A DNA stretch of 27,010 nucleotides from Epsilonproteobacteria bacterium UBA6211 (GCA_002421845.1 DISL01000132.1:1-27010), one strand, 5' to 3'; shown: positions 1 to 9,129, counted from the stretch's first letter. Notes: generated by a model not told the origin, from the letters alone. Made by a program: numbers and translations.

Positions 1-1136
1 ATTTCACCTGTTGATTCTTCCCAATTCCATTGTGTTATTCCAGACAACCCTTGAGATTTTATGGTTTCAATATTTTGTAACGACTCTATGAGTATTCCGT
101 TTTTTTTAGCAGATGCTTCATATGTGCTTTCTATACTCTCTTGTAACGGTTTCCTTACCGCAAAAGCATATAAAACTATTAAAGTCATTATAAAAATAGG
201 TACAAACACCAAAGCCCCTGCAATATAATAAATCACTATTAAAAAAAGAACGGCAAATGGGAAATCTATCAAAACACTCAATGTCGCATTTGTTAAAAAA
301 CCTCTTATAGTATCAAAGCTTTTTAGGTTATTAGCAAATGAGCCTACAGATTTCGGATGTGCAGACATTTGTAAATCTAAAACTTTTTCAAATATTATCG
401 AAGACATTATTACATCACTTTTTTTGGCAGCTATTTCAAGGAAATACGACCTCAAAAATTTCAATAAAGAATCTATTAAAAATACCAAAACAATCCCTAT
501 AGTAAAGACCATCAATGTTTCTTGGGCATTGTTAGGAATTACTCTATCATAAACATTCATGGTAAAAAGAGGTGTTGCAAGTACAAATAGATTGATTAAA
601 ATAGAAGCTAATATACAATCATAATAAAGGGTTTTTGATAGCCCAAGCGTACTCCAAAACCAATGCCTTTGTTCTTTTAAATCAAGTGTTTTAGATGTAT
701 TTTCATACTGAAAACCTTTTTTAAGCATAAAAGCATACCCTAAATACTCATGCTCTAGCTCTTCGACATCGACCCATTCTTCCAACGCCTCTTCACCTGC
801 AAATATAATCTTTGCTTTTTTCTTATCCGCAGAAAAACTCTCCAAAATACAACTATTATCATTGGACAAAACCAATATTACAGGTAATTGAAGCTGTAAA
901 ATATCTTTAATCTGACGCTCAATAAGGGTAGTTTTAAGTCCGGCACGAGCTGCTGCTCTTGAAAAAAGAGACTTTGAACTACCTTTTGAAAAAAGTACCT
1001 GATCCGTTAAGTTTGCATCAATAGGCAAACCTGATAATAAAGACTCAGCAGAAAATGGTTTATGAAAAAGTCTTGTATATAAAACCAATGATTCTAGTAA
1101 TGAATCTTTTTTTTTAGAGCTATTCTTTATAGGCAC
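1..1136 (-). CDS. Type I secretion ABC transporter (LapB/HlyB-like), 3' part cut by window edge
   Basis: This is the N-terminal part, about 378 codons, of an inner-membrane ATP-driven exporter for type I secretion. It has an N-terminal C39-like domain with no Cys-Gly-Pro catalytic motif, so it should bind substrate and not cleave it. Membrane segments follow, with the family hallmark YDRVIPNNAQETL and, near the edge, an ETIKSQG motif. The ATPase domain lies beyond the left edge. The frame is open from an in-frame TAA just upstream. Two GTG starts are possible, at 1142 and 1136. I prefer 1136 because an AAGGGG ribosome binding site lies about five bases before it. It begins about 15 bases after the stop of the TolC-like gene, so the two are surely co-transcribed, and a membrane fusion protein gene is expected next. 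The family is clear; the substrate is not visible. Confidence 0.92.
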   Translation of the reverse strand, partial: MPIKNSSKKKDSLLESLVLYTRLFHKPFSAESLLSGLPIDANLTDQVLFSKGSSKSLFSRAAARAGLKTTLIERQIKDILQLQLPVILVLSNDNSCILESFSADKKKAKIIFAGEEALEEWVDVEELEHEYLGYAFMLKKGFQYENTSKTLDLKEQRHWFWSTLGLSKTLYYDCILASILINLFVLATPLFTMNVYDRVIPNNAQETLMVFTIGIVLVFLIDSLLKFLRSYFLEIAAKKSDVIMSSIIFEKVLDLQMSAHPKSVGSFANNLKSFDTIRGFLTNATLSVLIDFPFAVLFLIVIYYIAGALVFVPIFIMTLIVLYAFAVRKPLQESIESTYEASAKKNGILIESLQNIETIKSQGLSGITQWNWEESTGE

Positions 1137-1151
1137 ATTCACCCCTTTATA

Positions 1152-3815
1152 TTAAAAATTCCAATTACCTGACGCATCTTTGTTCATAATTACATTAGAA
1201 CCGTTATTTACATCAGTATTTATTAATTCAGCTTCAATTCTTCTATTTTGTGCTTGTCCGTCATAGGTATCATTTGATGTAACAGGTTCACTAAAACCTT
1301 TACCTACCGTTTGTATTCTTGATGCATCTATTCCACCTGCAATTAGTATTTTTTTGATAGCCTCAGCTCTTTTTAGTGATAAATCCATATTGTACTTCAC
1401 TTTACTTACGGCAGTTTTACTTGTATGACCTGTAATTACGGTATTATAGTTAGGATGATCGGCTAAAAATTGTCTAAATCTATCAACCCTTTCCAAAGAA
1501 TGCAACATCACTAAAGCAGAATCATTTTCAAACAATACTTGAAGATTTAGTTTTATAGAACAACCTTTATCATCAACTTGATAGCCGTTTGGTGTATTTG
1601 GACATAAATCAAAATCATTTGATACACCGTCATTATCATCATCCATAATCTCTTTTTTATCATTTTGGCTTTGAGTAATATCTGTCGTATCTATTGCATT
1701 TACTACTATTTTCGGTACATATAATGCAATCATAACTCTTTCATTTAACGACATATCTTTATCTCTTGTCTCTAGGAAATTAATATCGTTAAAAATTCTC
1801 GATTCATTTACGATAATATTCTCATTTACCCCATTGGCTATTAGCTCATTCTTAACGGCCAAAGCATAAGATGACGAGATAGTAAAACTTGCCTCACTAT
1901 TATCCATTGTTTTTGTATGACCGATAACAGTCACCGTTAAATCATCTCTATTGAATAGTTTAATATCAGATGCAATGTTTTTGATTGCTTCTATTTGTTG
2001 ATTTGTTAACTTACCGGAAAAATCATCCATATTGACGGCATTATATCTTTTGATAGTTTCAAAACTATCATACATCAAATGTTTATCTTTATCCGTTGAA
2101 GGGGTATGGGTATCTGCTTTTGTACTGTACTCATAATCATATAACCCAAGCTTTGCATCTTTTTTGGGACTTGAAGCTGTATATTTATCAGGTATTATTA
2201 CATAAGCATCAGTATTAACGTTAAATTTATTCTCTGCTCCTTCTATTTCACATCCATAATCATCAACTTTAGCACCAAATCTAGTTTCAGGACATCTATC
2301 TAAAGTATCAGATATTCCGTCGAAATCGGAATCTTGGAGTTTTTGAGAACAGCCGTAAGGCATAATATCGTTATTGTTTATAGATGATTGACAAATATCA
2401 AGAGAATCTGTTATTCCATCACTATCAGAATCCATTTTTACCGGTAAATTATCTTCAACAATATCAAAAGGTTTATTTATAGGGTTGACAAGTTTTGTGT
2501 ATTCAGGAGTATCTCCGGCTATAGTGCTTACTAATACACCCATTGCATCAAGTATTCTATACTGGGCAAAAAGTCTATCAAATTCAGCATTAATAATTTG
2601 ACTTCTCGAATTTACAAGGTCATTTTGAGCAGCAAGTAAATCCAAAAGGGTTCTTCTGCCCATTTCATACTCGCTTTTGTAGCTTTCTAGTGTTTCTTCA
2701 CTGTGTTTGCTATATTCATATAGTTGTCTTAGTTGTAAAGCTATCATTTCGTATGCCGACCATGAAAGCTCTAGTCCTTCTATAGTTTGTCTTTTTAAAT
2801 CCCTTTGTATTTCTACTTCTTTGTGAATATTACTTCTTGTTTTTTGCAATGCAGCTTTATCCGCTCCACCCCTATATAGATTCCAGTTTAAGGTTACATA
2901 GGCTCTTTGTCTATCATCGGCACTTTCATATCCATTGTTTCTTTGGCTGTAAGCGTCATTGTATAATTGTTCCATTTCCAAATTGACAATAGGATAAAAA
3001 TTACTTTTTCTTTCCCTATAAAGAGCTTGAGCACCTTGAATATTGTAGTTGCTGACTAAAATAGATGGATTATTCTCTATAGCATACATCGTTGCCCTCT
3101 GAAGACTTTCAGGCATTACAATATCAAAAGATGGCAATATTAGTTGTGAAACGTCAACATCTCTTCCCAATAGCCTTTTAAATCTAAATTCTTTATCCTT
3201 TGCATTATTTTGCTGAACTATCAAGTTTGATTTTGCCAAAGAGAGTGCTGCAAATATTTTTGTCATTTCAGATTTTGTTGTAAGTCCTGATGTATAAAGT
3301 TCTTGTACATCTTGGTAGATTTTTTCATTTATTGCAACACTATCTTTTGCATTTTGTAGTAATTTATAACTACGTATTACATCTATATAAGCACCGACCA
3401 TCTGAAATGCTATATCGTTTGCATTTTCTATATAATGATAAGCTGCAGCCAAAATTCTAGCTTTTTGATAATCCACTTTATTAGTGGTGGAAAAGCCGTT
3501 AAAAATATTTTGTGTGATTTTTATTGAATTGGTATAATGCTTATAGTTCATATCGGTTACATCATCGTCTATTCTTCCTGCTTTATTTTGTCCGTAGCTA
3601 GTTCTTAAATCTATACTCGGTAAATATTCGGATTTGGCTATATTTAAATCTTGTTGTGTTTCGTAAAAATTTTTTAATCTTTCTTGTATTACTGGATTTG
3701 TTCCTAAAACTTCTGAAACGCTCTCTTTTAAGCTTAATGCATTGACCGTACAAGGAAATAATCCAACACTAGCCACAACTATCGCACTCATAAGTTTTTG
3801 TTTTGATTTAAGCAT
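1152..3815 (-). CDS. TolC-like outer-membrane factor fused to TSP3 repeats and two OmpA-like domains
   Basis: The protein has 887 residues: signal peptide about 1-26, a TolC/OEP channel region about 27-430, then a long periplasmic extension not found in ordinary TolC. The extension has calcium-type TSP3 repeats of the form DxDxDGxxDxxDxC at about 462-475, 495-508 and 725-738. A degenerate OmpA-like domain lies at about 585-703 and a clearer one at about 755-866. In the second, the conserved Arg (816) is present but the Asp of the GHTD motif is Ser (799). The first has GHTK, and Tyr (650) where the Arg should be. The channel should form the outer-membrane exit for the ABC exporter encoded next. 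The extension may anchor or space it against peptidoglycan, which is inference. The start is supported by an AGGAG site about seven bases upstream. Confidence 0.93.
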   Translation of the reverse strand: MLKSKQKLMSAIVVASVGLFPCTVNALSLKESVSEVLGTNPVIQERLKNFYETQQDLNIAKSEYLPSIDLRTSYGQNKAGRIDDDVTDMNYKHYTNSIKITQNIFNGFSTTNKVDYQKARILAAAYHYIENANDIAFQMVGAYIDVIRSYKLLQNAKDSVAINEKIYQDVQELYTSGLTTKSEMTKIFAALSLAKSNLIVQQNNAKDKEFRFKRLLGRDVDVSQLILPSFDIVMPESLQRATMYAIENNPSILVSNYNIQGAQALYRERKSNFYPIVNLEMEQLYNDAYSQRNNGYESADDRQRAYVTLNWNLYRGGADKAALQKTRSNIHKEVEIQRDLKRQTIEGLELSWSAYEMIALQLRQLYEYSKHSEETLESYKSEYEMGRRTLLDLLAAQNDLVNSRSQIINAEFDRLFAQYRILDAMGVLVSTIAGDTPEYTKLVNPINKPFDIVEDNLPVKMDSDSDGITDSLDICQSSINNNDIMPYGCSQKLQDSDFDGISDTLDRCPETRFGAKVDDYGCEIEGAENKFNVNTDAYVIIPDKYTASSPKKDAKLGLYDYEYSTKADTHTPSTDKDKHLMYDSFETIKRYNAVNMDDFSGKLTNQQIEAIKNIASDIKLFNRDDLTVTVIGHTKTMDNSEASFTISSSYALAVKNELIANGVNENIIVNESRIFNDINFLETRDKDMSLNERVMIALYVPKIVVNAIDTTDITQSQNDKKEIMDDDNDGVSNDFDLCPNTPNGYQVDDKGCSIKLNLQVLFENDSALVMLHSLERVDRFRQFLADHPNYNTVITGHTSKTAVSKVKYNMDLSLKRAEAIKKILIAGGIDASRIQTVGKGFSEPVTSNDTYDGQAQNRRIEAELINTDVNNGSNVIMNKDASGNWNF

Positions 3816-3844
3816 GACTTTCTCCTACATTAATTAATTGTATA

Positions 3845-3864
3845 AAATATTATCAATAATATTT
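3845..3864. promoter_or_regulatory. Perfect 9-bp palindrome upstream of the TolC-like gene
   Basis: Arms AAATATTAT and ATAATATTT are separated by CA, about 30 bases before the ATG of the secretion operon. The spacing and symmetry suit a dimeric repressor or activator site, but the sequence is almost pure A/T, so chance is a real possibility. I could not assign a clear promoter for this operon. Confidence 0.3.
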
Positions 3865-3947
3865 ATGTTATATTATCGTTTCGTGACTTATTATTAACTT
3901 AAATGAGAGCATAAAATCATAATATAAAAATTACTGTTTGTTTTAAT

Positions 3948-3972
3948 AAAAAAAGCTTAAAATATGGTTAAG
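3948..3972 (-). terminator. Weak intrinsic terminator after the helicase-uvrC-alr-sel1 unit
   Basis: Read on the minus strand, CTTAA and TTAAG form a five-pair stem with a seven-base loop, followed after one C by seven T residues. It sits about 40 bases past the stop of the Sel1-repeat gene. The stem is short and AT-only, so termination may be leaky. Confidence 0.4.
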
Positions 3973-4014
3973 AAGTAATAATTAACAGTTGATTGTTTTA
4001 CCTGTAGGGGAAGT

Positions 4015-4683
4015 TTATTTAGTAAAAAATTTAAAACCTTTGTCTGATTCGTAGTTGTCAAGTTTAAATGTATCCCATACATTAATACAAACAGGATTTT
4101 TTTCTTCATAACCCTTTTGTGCTATAACCCTTGCACGTCCAAGATTTGGAAATACGCCCTTACCACTTGCGTACATTAAAGCAAGATGACATTGACCTGT
4201 TACATATCCATTGTTTGCAGATTTTTCAAACCATTTTACGGCTTCTTTGTAATCTTTGTCTATTCCTATACCAAAAGCAAGATACATTCCCACACGATTT
4301 TGAGAAGGAGCGTGATTTTCTTTTTGTGCTAATTCAAGAAAAATATTATATGCTTTTTTATGGCTGTGGTATGGATTTTTTTTGTTAAAATAAAAAATAC
4401 CAAGGGCATATTGTGCCTCAATAAAACCAAGAGATGCAGATTGTTCAAAAAAACTCTTAGCTTTATCAAAATTTTGTTTTACGATTTTACCTTCATAAAA
4501 GAATCTTCCTAGTTCATAAATAGCTTCAGCAGAATTATCAACTTTGGCAGATTTATAAAATAGCTCTACCGCTTTTTTATCATCACCGTTTTTTTGTGCT
4601 TCTTTAGCTTGCTGTAGTAAATTATTTGCAAATAAACCGTAATCTAAACTTATGATAAAAATACAAAGAAATATTTTTTTCAA
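4015..4683 (-). CDS. Secreted Sel1-repeat (SLR) protein
   Basis: A 222-residue protein with a signal peptide (about 1-19, a hydrophobic core after MKK) and no lipobox that I can see. It is built of tandem helical repeats of the Sel1/TPR-like type: for example, AIYELGRFFYEG, AQYALGIFYF and a last unit with ALMYASGKG. Such proteins usually act as protein-binding scaffolds in the periplasm or outside the cell. The specific partner cannot be read from the sequence. Unlike the cysteine-rich Hcp proteins of Helicobacter, it has few cysteines. Its ATG overlaps the alr stop by four bases, so translation is probably coupled, and it is the last gene of its unit. Confidence 0.85.
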   Translation of the reverse strand: MKKIFLCIFIISLDYGLFANNLLQQAKEAQKNGDDKKAVELFYKSAKVDNSAEAIYELGRFFYEGKIVKQNFDKAKSFFEQSASLGFIEAQYALGIFYFNKKNPYHSHKKAYNIFLELAQKENHAPSQNRVGMYLAFGIGIDKDYKEAVKWFEKSANNGYVTGQCHLALMYASGKGVFPNLGRARVIAQKGYEEKNPVCINVWDTFKLDNYESDKGFKFFTK

Positions 4684-5705
4684 TATGTAACCCTCTTTAG
4701 GTCTGATGACAAAGTTGTAATTATCTCGTAAGTAATTGTTTTGTGCATTTTAGCCAAAACCCTTACATCGTCAAATATGACAACCTCATCGTCATTTGTA
4801 TTAAGTGAAATAGAATCCATTGATACCTTACCTAGTAGCTTATAGCCTTTTGGGGTAGTAAGCTCACCGTGTTCCGGAGTCAGCCTTAAAAACCCATCCC
4901 CGTAACCTATGTCATACGTAGAAGAAATAGTATCTTCTATTGCTTCATAGCTTCCGCCGTATCCTATCCTTTGACCTTTTTTGATAGTTGTCGTTGAAAT
5001 TCTTTTGGCAACTAAAGAAGCTACCGGTTTCAAATTGGGAACTTCAAGCGGGAATTCGTTATCAAGGTAACCATAAGCAGCAATTCCGACTCTAACAAAA
5101 TCATCATCAATCTTTTCACATCTAAATACACCGCTAGAGTTTAAACTATGGAACTTTGGAATATCAAAATTAAGTTTTTCACATATCTTGAAAACTTCTT
5201 TTTTTATATGTGAAAAATTTGTTTTTTGCCAAAAAAATTCACTTGACAAAACATCGGAACTTCTATGATGAGTAAATACTCCAGTGAGATTCAGATTTTT
5301 CTCTGAGATACGGTAAATAGCCTCTTCTAGCATATCCATAGATATACCGTTACGGTGCATACCGGTATCCACTTTTAGATGTACGGAAGTGTTTTTACAT
5401 ATCTTTTCTATGTCCTGTAATGAATTAATAGTTATGTGAAAAGTATGTGAATAGTTTCCTTCTGGAACCTCTCCCAGTACCAAAATATAGTCAAATAAGT
5501 CCTTTATTTGTTCAGCCTCTTTGATAGTTCTAACAACTGCCTTCTTTATGCCGTATTCATTAGCTATTTGTGCTATATTTATAAGCCCATGTCCATAGGC
5601 ATTATCTTTTAATACTACTGCTATTTTGTCAATATTTTGTAATTTTTGATTTATCGTATTTAAATTATGAAAATAGTTTTGTTTATTTATTAGTAAGTGT
5701 GCCAA
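4680..5705 (-). CDS. alr: Alanine racemase
   Basis: PLP-dependent enzyme interconverting L- and D-alanine in the cytoplasm, supplying D-alanine for peptidoglycan. The PLP lysine is Lys33 in the signature VVLKDNAYGHG. The second catalytic base, a tyrosine, is in the IGYGDGF motif of the C-terminal half, and the beta-domain motif GKVSMDS is present. At 341 residues it is slightly shorter than the usual 360 or so, consistent with compact epsilonproteobacterial versions. The gene starts three bases after uvrC ends and overlaps the next gene by four bases, so it is embedded in an operon with no functional relation obvious between its members. Confidence 0.95.
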   Translation of the reverse strand: MAHLLINKQNYFHNLNTINQKLQNIDKIAVVLKDNAYGHGLINIAQIANEYGIKKAVVRTIKEAEQIKDLFDYILVLGEVPEGNYSHTFHITINSLQDIEKICKNTSVHLKVDTGMHRNGISMDMLEEAIYRISEKNLNLTGVFTHHRSSDVLSSEFFWQKTNFSHIKKEVFKICEKLNFDIPKFHSLNSSGVFRCEKIDDDFVRVGIAAYGYLDNEFPLEVPNLKPVASLVAKRISTTTIKKGQRIGYGGSYEAIEDTISSTYDIGYGDGFLRLTPEHGELTTPKGYKLLGKVSMDSISLNTNDDEVVIFDDVRVLAKMHKTITYEIITTLSSDLKRVTY

Positions 5706-5708
5706 GTT

Positions 5709-7532
5709 TTATTCCGTCTCATTAAAATATTCTCGTAGAAGCATAGCATCTTTTTCGTTTAAAACCTCTTTAATATCCTCAAAAGATGCTTTTTTTATTA
5801 TTTCGAATGAGCCGAAATGATTTATTAGTTTTTTGAGTTTTGCTTCACCAATTCCTTTGATGGATAAAATTGATATTTGTTTATCTTCTTTGAGTTTTGT
5901 TTTTTTGTGAAAAGATATTGCACTTCTATGTGCTTCATCTCGAAGTTTTTGAATAAATTGGAGTCTTTTGTCCGTAGGTAATAGTCTAAGAGTGTTATTG
6001 ATGGTATATATGGTATCATTCGCCTTACCTTTGCTTCTATTTGCTTTTACGTCTATTTTTTCTTTGGATATGGCTATTACGTCTATATCTACTCCTACGC
6101 TTGATAATATATCTTTAGCTAAGTTTAACAATGCTTTACCGCCGTCTATAACCCATAAATCTGGGGGTGGATTTGATTCAAAAGATAAAACTCTTCTTGT
6201 AAGCGTTTCTTTCATTTGTGCATATTCGTCTTTGGCTTCAAGATGATAGAGTCTATATGATTGTTTATCCCATTTTTGATTGCTATATACGACCATAGCA
6301 CCGACGGTGCCTAAACCTTGTAGGTGTGAATTATCAAAAATTTCTATTCTACTTGGCAATCTTTGGAGTTTGTATAAATCTTTTATTTGATATTCTATAT
6401 CTTCTTTTACGTTTTCTTGTTTGATTCTAAGTAATTCTTTGCAATTTTCTATGGCAATATTACACAACTCTTTTTTCTTGCCTATTTTTGGACTTGATAT
6501 TTCTATTTTTTTTGTTAATTTGATTTTTAAAAATTCTTCCAAAGATTCTAAATTTTCACTATTGACATCATGGGAAATTAAAATTGTATCCGGAATTAAT
6601 AATATTTCATTTGAGCTGTAGTATTCTGTTATAGCTTGTGTATATATCTCATCAAAGTCTATATCGTAGTCAAGTTTTACATATTCATGGGAACTACTTA
6701 CAAGCTTACCTTCCCTTATAAACATTTTGACTACAACACCCTTTTCTTGTTGTGTAAAACAAGCGAATAAATCAAGATTTTCCAATGTTGCAAAATCGAC
6801 ACCTGTAGTGATTTGTGATTTTGCAATTGTCAAAATTCTATTTTTTAGATTAAGGGCATCTTCAAATCTTAGATTTTCGGAGTATTCAAGCATTTTATCT
6901 TCAAGTTTTTGTATTAGTTTTGTTTTATTATTGATAAAATAAACAGCATTTTCCAATATCTCTTTGTATTGTTCTTTTGATACTTTACCCACACATGGAG
7001 CAAGGCATTTGTTTATTTGATAAAATAAGCACTCTTTTTTACCTTTTAGACAACTTTTTTTCTGAACTAGAGGCAATATGTCATATATTGAATCAAGCAA
7101 ATCTCTAGCTCCGTTAGAGTAGGGTCCAAAGTATTTTATATTTTTTGATTTTATAACTTTTCTTGTAATATCAGGTCTTGGGAAATCTTCTTCATAATCT
7201 ATGTAAATATAAGGGTATGTTTTATCGTCTCGTAGTAGAATATTGTATTTTGGTTTTAGTTGTTTAATAAGCGAGTTTTCTAATATTAACGCATCGCTTT
7301 CACTTGGAACTATAATATATTCCAAAGTGTGAACTTCACTTATCATTTTAAAAATTCTTGGGCTTAATGTATCGTTTGGGGATAGGGTAGGGGTAAACCT
7401 AAAATAGCTTTTTACCCTATTTTTTAAAGATTTAGCCTTCCCTACGTAAAGAATCTTGCCTGATTCGTCAAAATATTGATAAACACCGCTTCTATCGGGC
7501 AGTGATTGAATAATACCCTTTAAATCCTGCAT
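5709..7532 (-). CDS. uvrC: Excinuclease ABC subunit C
   Basis: Nucleotide excision repair endonuclease that makes both incisions around a lesion marked by UvrA/UvrB. The 607-residue protein has the family's usual length and order: a GIY-YIG nuclease (GVY at 16-18, YVG at 29-31) for the 3' cut, a four-cysteine cluster (Cys161, 168, 176, 180) matching the Fe-S ligand spacing of UvrC, a UVR motif near 210-235 for UvrB contact, an RNase H-like domain (EIFDNSHLQG, VIDGGK) for the 5' cut, and a C-terminal helix-hairpin-helix (IKGIGEAKLKKL). It lies 12 bases after the helicase gene and three bases before alr. Confidence 0.98.
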   Translation of the reverse strand: MQDLKGIIQSLPDRSGVYQYFDESGKILYVGKAKSLKNRVKSYFRFTPTLSPNDTLSPRIFKMISEVHTLEYIIVPSESDALILENSLIKQLKPKYNILLRDDKTYPYIYIDYEEDFPRPDITRKVIKSKNIKYFGPYSNGARDLLDSIYDILPLVQKKSCLKGKKECLFYQINKCLAPCVGKVSKEQYKEILENAVYFINNKTKLIQKLEDKMLEYSENLRFEDALNLKNRILTIAKSQITTGVDFATLENLDLFACFTQQEKGVVVKMFIREGKLVSSSHEYVKLDYDIDFDEIYTQAITEYYSSNEILLIPDTILISHDVNSENLESLEEFLKIKLTKKIEISSPKIGKKKELCNIAIENCKELLRIKQENVKEDIEYQIKDLYKLQRLPSRIEIFDNSHLQGLGTVGAMVVYSNQKWDKQSYRLYHLEAKDEYAQMKETLTRRVLSFESNPPPDLWVIDGGKALLNLAKDILSSVGVDIDVIAISKEKIDVKANRSKGKANDTIYTINNTLRLLPTDKRLQFIQKLRDEAHRSAISFHKKTKLKEDKQISILSIKGIGEAKLKKLINHFGSFEIIKKASFEDIKEVLNEKDAMLLREYFNETE

Positions 7533-7544
7533 TTATAGCATTAT

Positions 7545-9071
7545 TTATCTGTTTCTTGAACCTGAAGATGAAGATGGTTTACTTCTTGAATCAGAGCTTC
7601 TAGGTCTTCTGTCTCCTCCGCCGTCTCTTTGTCCACCGTCTCTTTGTCCACCGCTTCTATTTCCACCGAAATTTCCTCTTCCTCTGTTTCCGCCGCCAGA
7701 TGGTCTTCTGCCGCCTCTACCTCTTGAATTAGAATTTTTTTCTTCTCTGTATGCGTTCAGAAGTTTATTGACTTCACTTGAACCTTTTCCGATATTTTCT
7801 CTACCGCTTACTTCTTGCTCTTCAAATAATATTGAAGCAAGTTTATATGCAATCGTAGATATATCAAATTGCTCTTTTAAAGCCTCAACCATCAGTTGAG
7901 CTTGTTCTGAAATATTTTGATTTGCAATTTGCTCATTAAGAACAGATTTGTTTTTCTCTTTTACTTCAGTTATTGTAGGTATTACTCTTGATTCAAGTGT
8001 AGCACCTACGCTTTTTTGGATTCTAACTAGTGAGTTAAATTCATGTGGAGTTACTATAGATATAGCAAGTCCTTCTTTACCTGCACGTCCTGTTCTTCCT
8101 ATTCTATGTACATAACTTTCACTCTCAAACGGAATATGGTAGTTAAATACATGACTTACGTCGTTTACGTCAAGTCCTCTTGCAGCAACGTCCGTAGCGA
8201 TTAATATCTCAATATTACCGCCTTTAAAGCTTTTTATAACCTCTTCTCTTTGGCGTTGCTCCATATCTCCATGAAGACCTTTTGCGCTATATCCTTGAGA
8301 AACCAAGAAAGTACTTAATCTATCAACCTCTTTTTTCATTCTACAAAAAATTATAGATTTGTTTGGGTTTTTATAATCAAGTAATCTTATAAGGGCATCG
8401 TCTCTTTCATGTTCTTCTACCACGTAGTAGTATTGTTTGATGTTTTTATTCGTAACTTCACCGGTCGTTATACTTACAAATTGAGGATTATTTAAAATCG
8501 TTTTTGCAAGTTCTTTTATCTCTTTTGGCATAGTTGCTGAAAACATCAAAGTTTGTCTATTGTTAGGCAAAAACTTGAAAATAGATTTTATATCTTCTAA
8601 AAATCCCATATCAAGCATTTCGTCAGCTTCGTCAAGTACTACGTAAGACGGATTTATATCAATTTGTCCATTGTTTAGAAGATCCAAAAATCTTCCTGGA
8701 GTTGCAACTATAATAGAAGCATGTTCTATATGTTTTAGTTGTCTTGAATATGAACTACCACCGTAAACGGTTGCGGTTTTAATACCCAAAAATCTTCCAA
8801 ATTTAAATAATTCATCACTAACTTGAACTGCTAGTTCTCTTGTAGGAACTATAACTACTGCTTCAACAGTACCGTTTAGCTCAAGTTTTTCTAAAATAGG
8901 TAAACCAAACGCTGCCGTTTTACCTGTACCAGTGTGAGCCTGCGCTACTATATCTCTACCTTGCAATACAACAGGTATTGCCTCTTTTTGTACCGGACTA
9001 GGTTCTTTAAAACCTGCGTCTTTTATGGCGTTAAGTAATTTGCTCTTAAAACCAAATTCTTCAAATGTCAT
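7545..9071 (-). CDS. DEAD-box RNA helicase with RGG-rich tail
   Basis: ATP-dependent RNA helicase of the RhlE/DeaD group, about 508 residues, likely acting in ribosome assembly or mRNA decay. Numbering from the ATG at 9071, it has the Q motif (GFKEPSPVQ), Walker A AHTGTGKT (45-52), PTRELA, TPGR, DEAD (147-150), SAT (178-180), ATDVAARGLD and HRIGRTGR (322-329). The last 70 or so residues are Gly/Arg/Ser-rich, a typical flexible RNA-binding tail. A longer frame begins at 9122, but I chose 9071 because AAGGA lies five bases before it and the motifs align; the 17 extra residues come from a leader hairpin. First gene of the unit with uvrC, alr and the Sel1-repeat gene. It is not assignable to deaD or rhlE with certainty. 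Confidence 0.95.
   Translation of the reverse strand: MTFEEFGFKSKLLNAIKDAGFKEPSPVQKEAIPVVLQGRDIVAQAHTGTGKTAAFGLPILEKLELNGTVEAVVIVPTRELAVQVSDELFKFGRFLGIKTATVYGGSSYSRQLKHIEHASIIVATPGRFLDLLNNGQIDINPSYVVLDEADEMLDMGFLEDIKSIFKFLPNNRQTLMFSATMPKEIKELAKTILNNPQFVSITTGEVTNKNIKQYYYVVEEHERDDALIRLLDYKNPNKSIIFCRMKKEVDRLSTFLVSQGYSAKGLHGDMEQRQREEVIKSFKGGNIEILIATDVAARGLDVNDVSHVFNYHIPFESESYVHRIGRTGRAGKEGLAISIVTPHEFNSLVRIQKSVGATLESRVIPTITEVKEKNKSVLNEQIANQNISEQAQLMVEALKEQFDISTIAYKLASILFEEQEVSGRENIGKGSSEVNKLLNAYREEKNSNSRGRGGRRPSGGGNRGRGNFGGNRSGGQRDGGQRDGGGDRRPRSSDSRSKPSSSSGSRNR
7621..7650 (-). repeat. 15-bp tandem repeat in the helicase tail
   Basis: Two identical adjacent 15-base units (7621-7635 and 7636-7650), with a diverged third unit following. 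They encode two GGQRD repeats of the RGG tail. The repeat is in frame, so copy-number change would lengthen or shorten the tail without disrupting the gene. Confidence 0.8.
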
Positions 9072-9090
9072 TCTTATCCTTCTGTATTTA

Positions 9091-9129
9091 GGCGACTTTG
9101 AAAAACTTTTATAGCTTTGCAAAGCCGCC
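9091..9129 (-). promoter_or_regulatory. Stable leader hairpin before the helicase
   Basis: On the minus-strand RNA, GGCGGCUUUG (9129-9120) pairs with CAAAGUCGCC (9100-9091) over ten positions, one a G-U, around a 19-base loop. The hairpin ends about 10 bases before the AAGGA site of the helicase gene. It has no T tract, so it is not an intrinsic terminator. It could influence ribosome access or mRNA decay, as leaders of cold-induced helicases do in other bacteria; that link is inference. Confidence 0.6.

Noticed and set aside
7621..7665. Short repeats as a CRISPR-like or regulatory array
   Set aside because: The 15-base units are adjacent, in frame, and encode the RGG tail of the helicase.
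9072..9122. In-frame 17-codon N-terminal extension of the helicase
   Set aside because: It has no ribosome binding site, is encoded by the leader hairpin, and the AAGGA site fits the later ATG.
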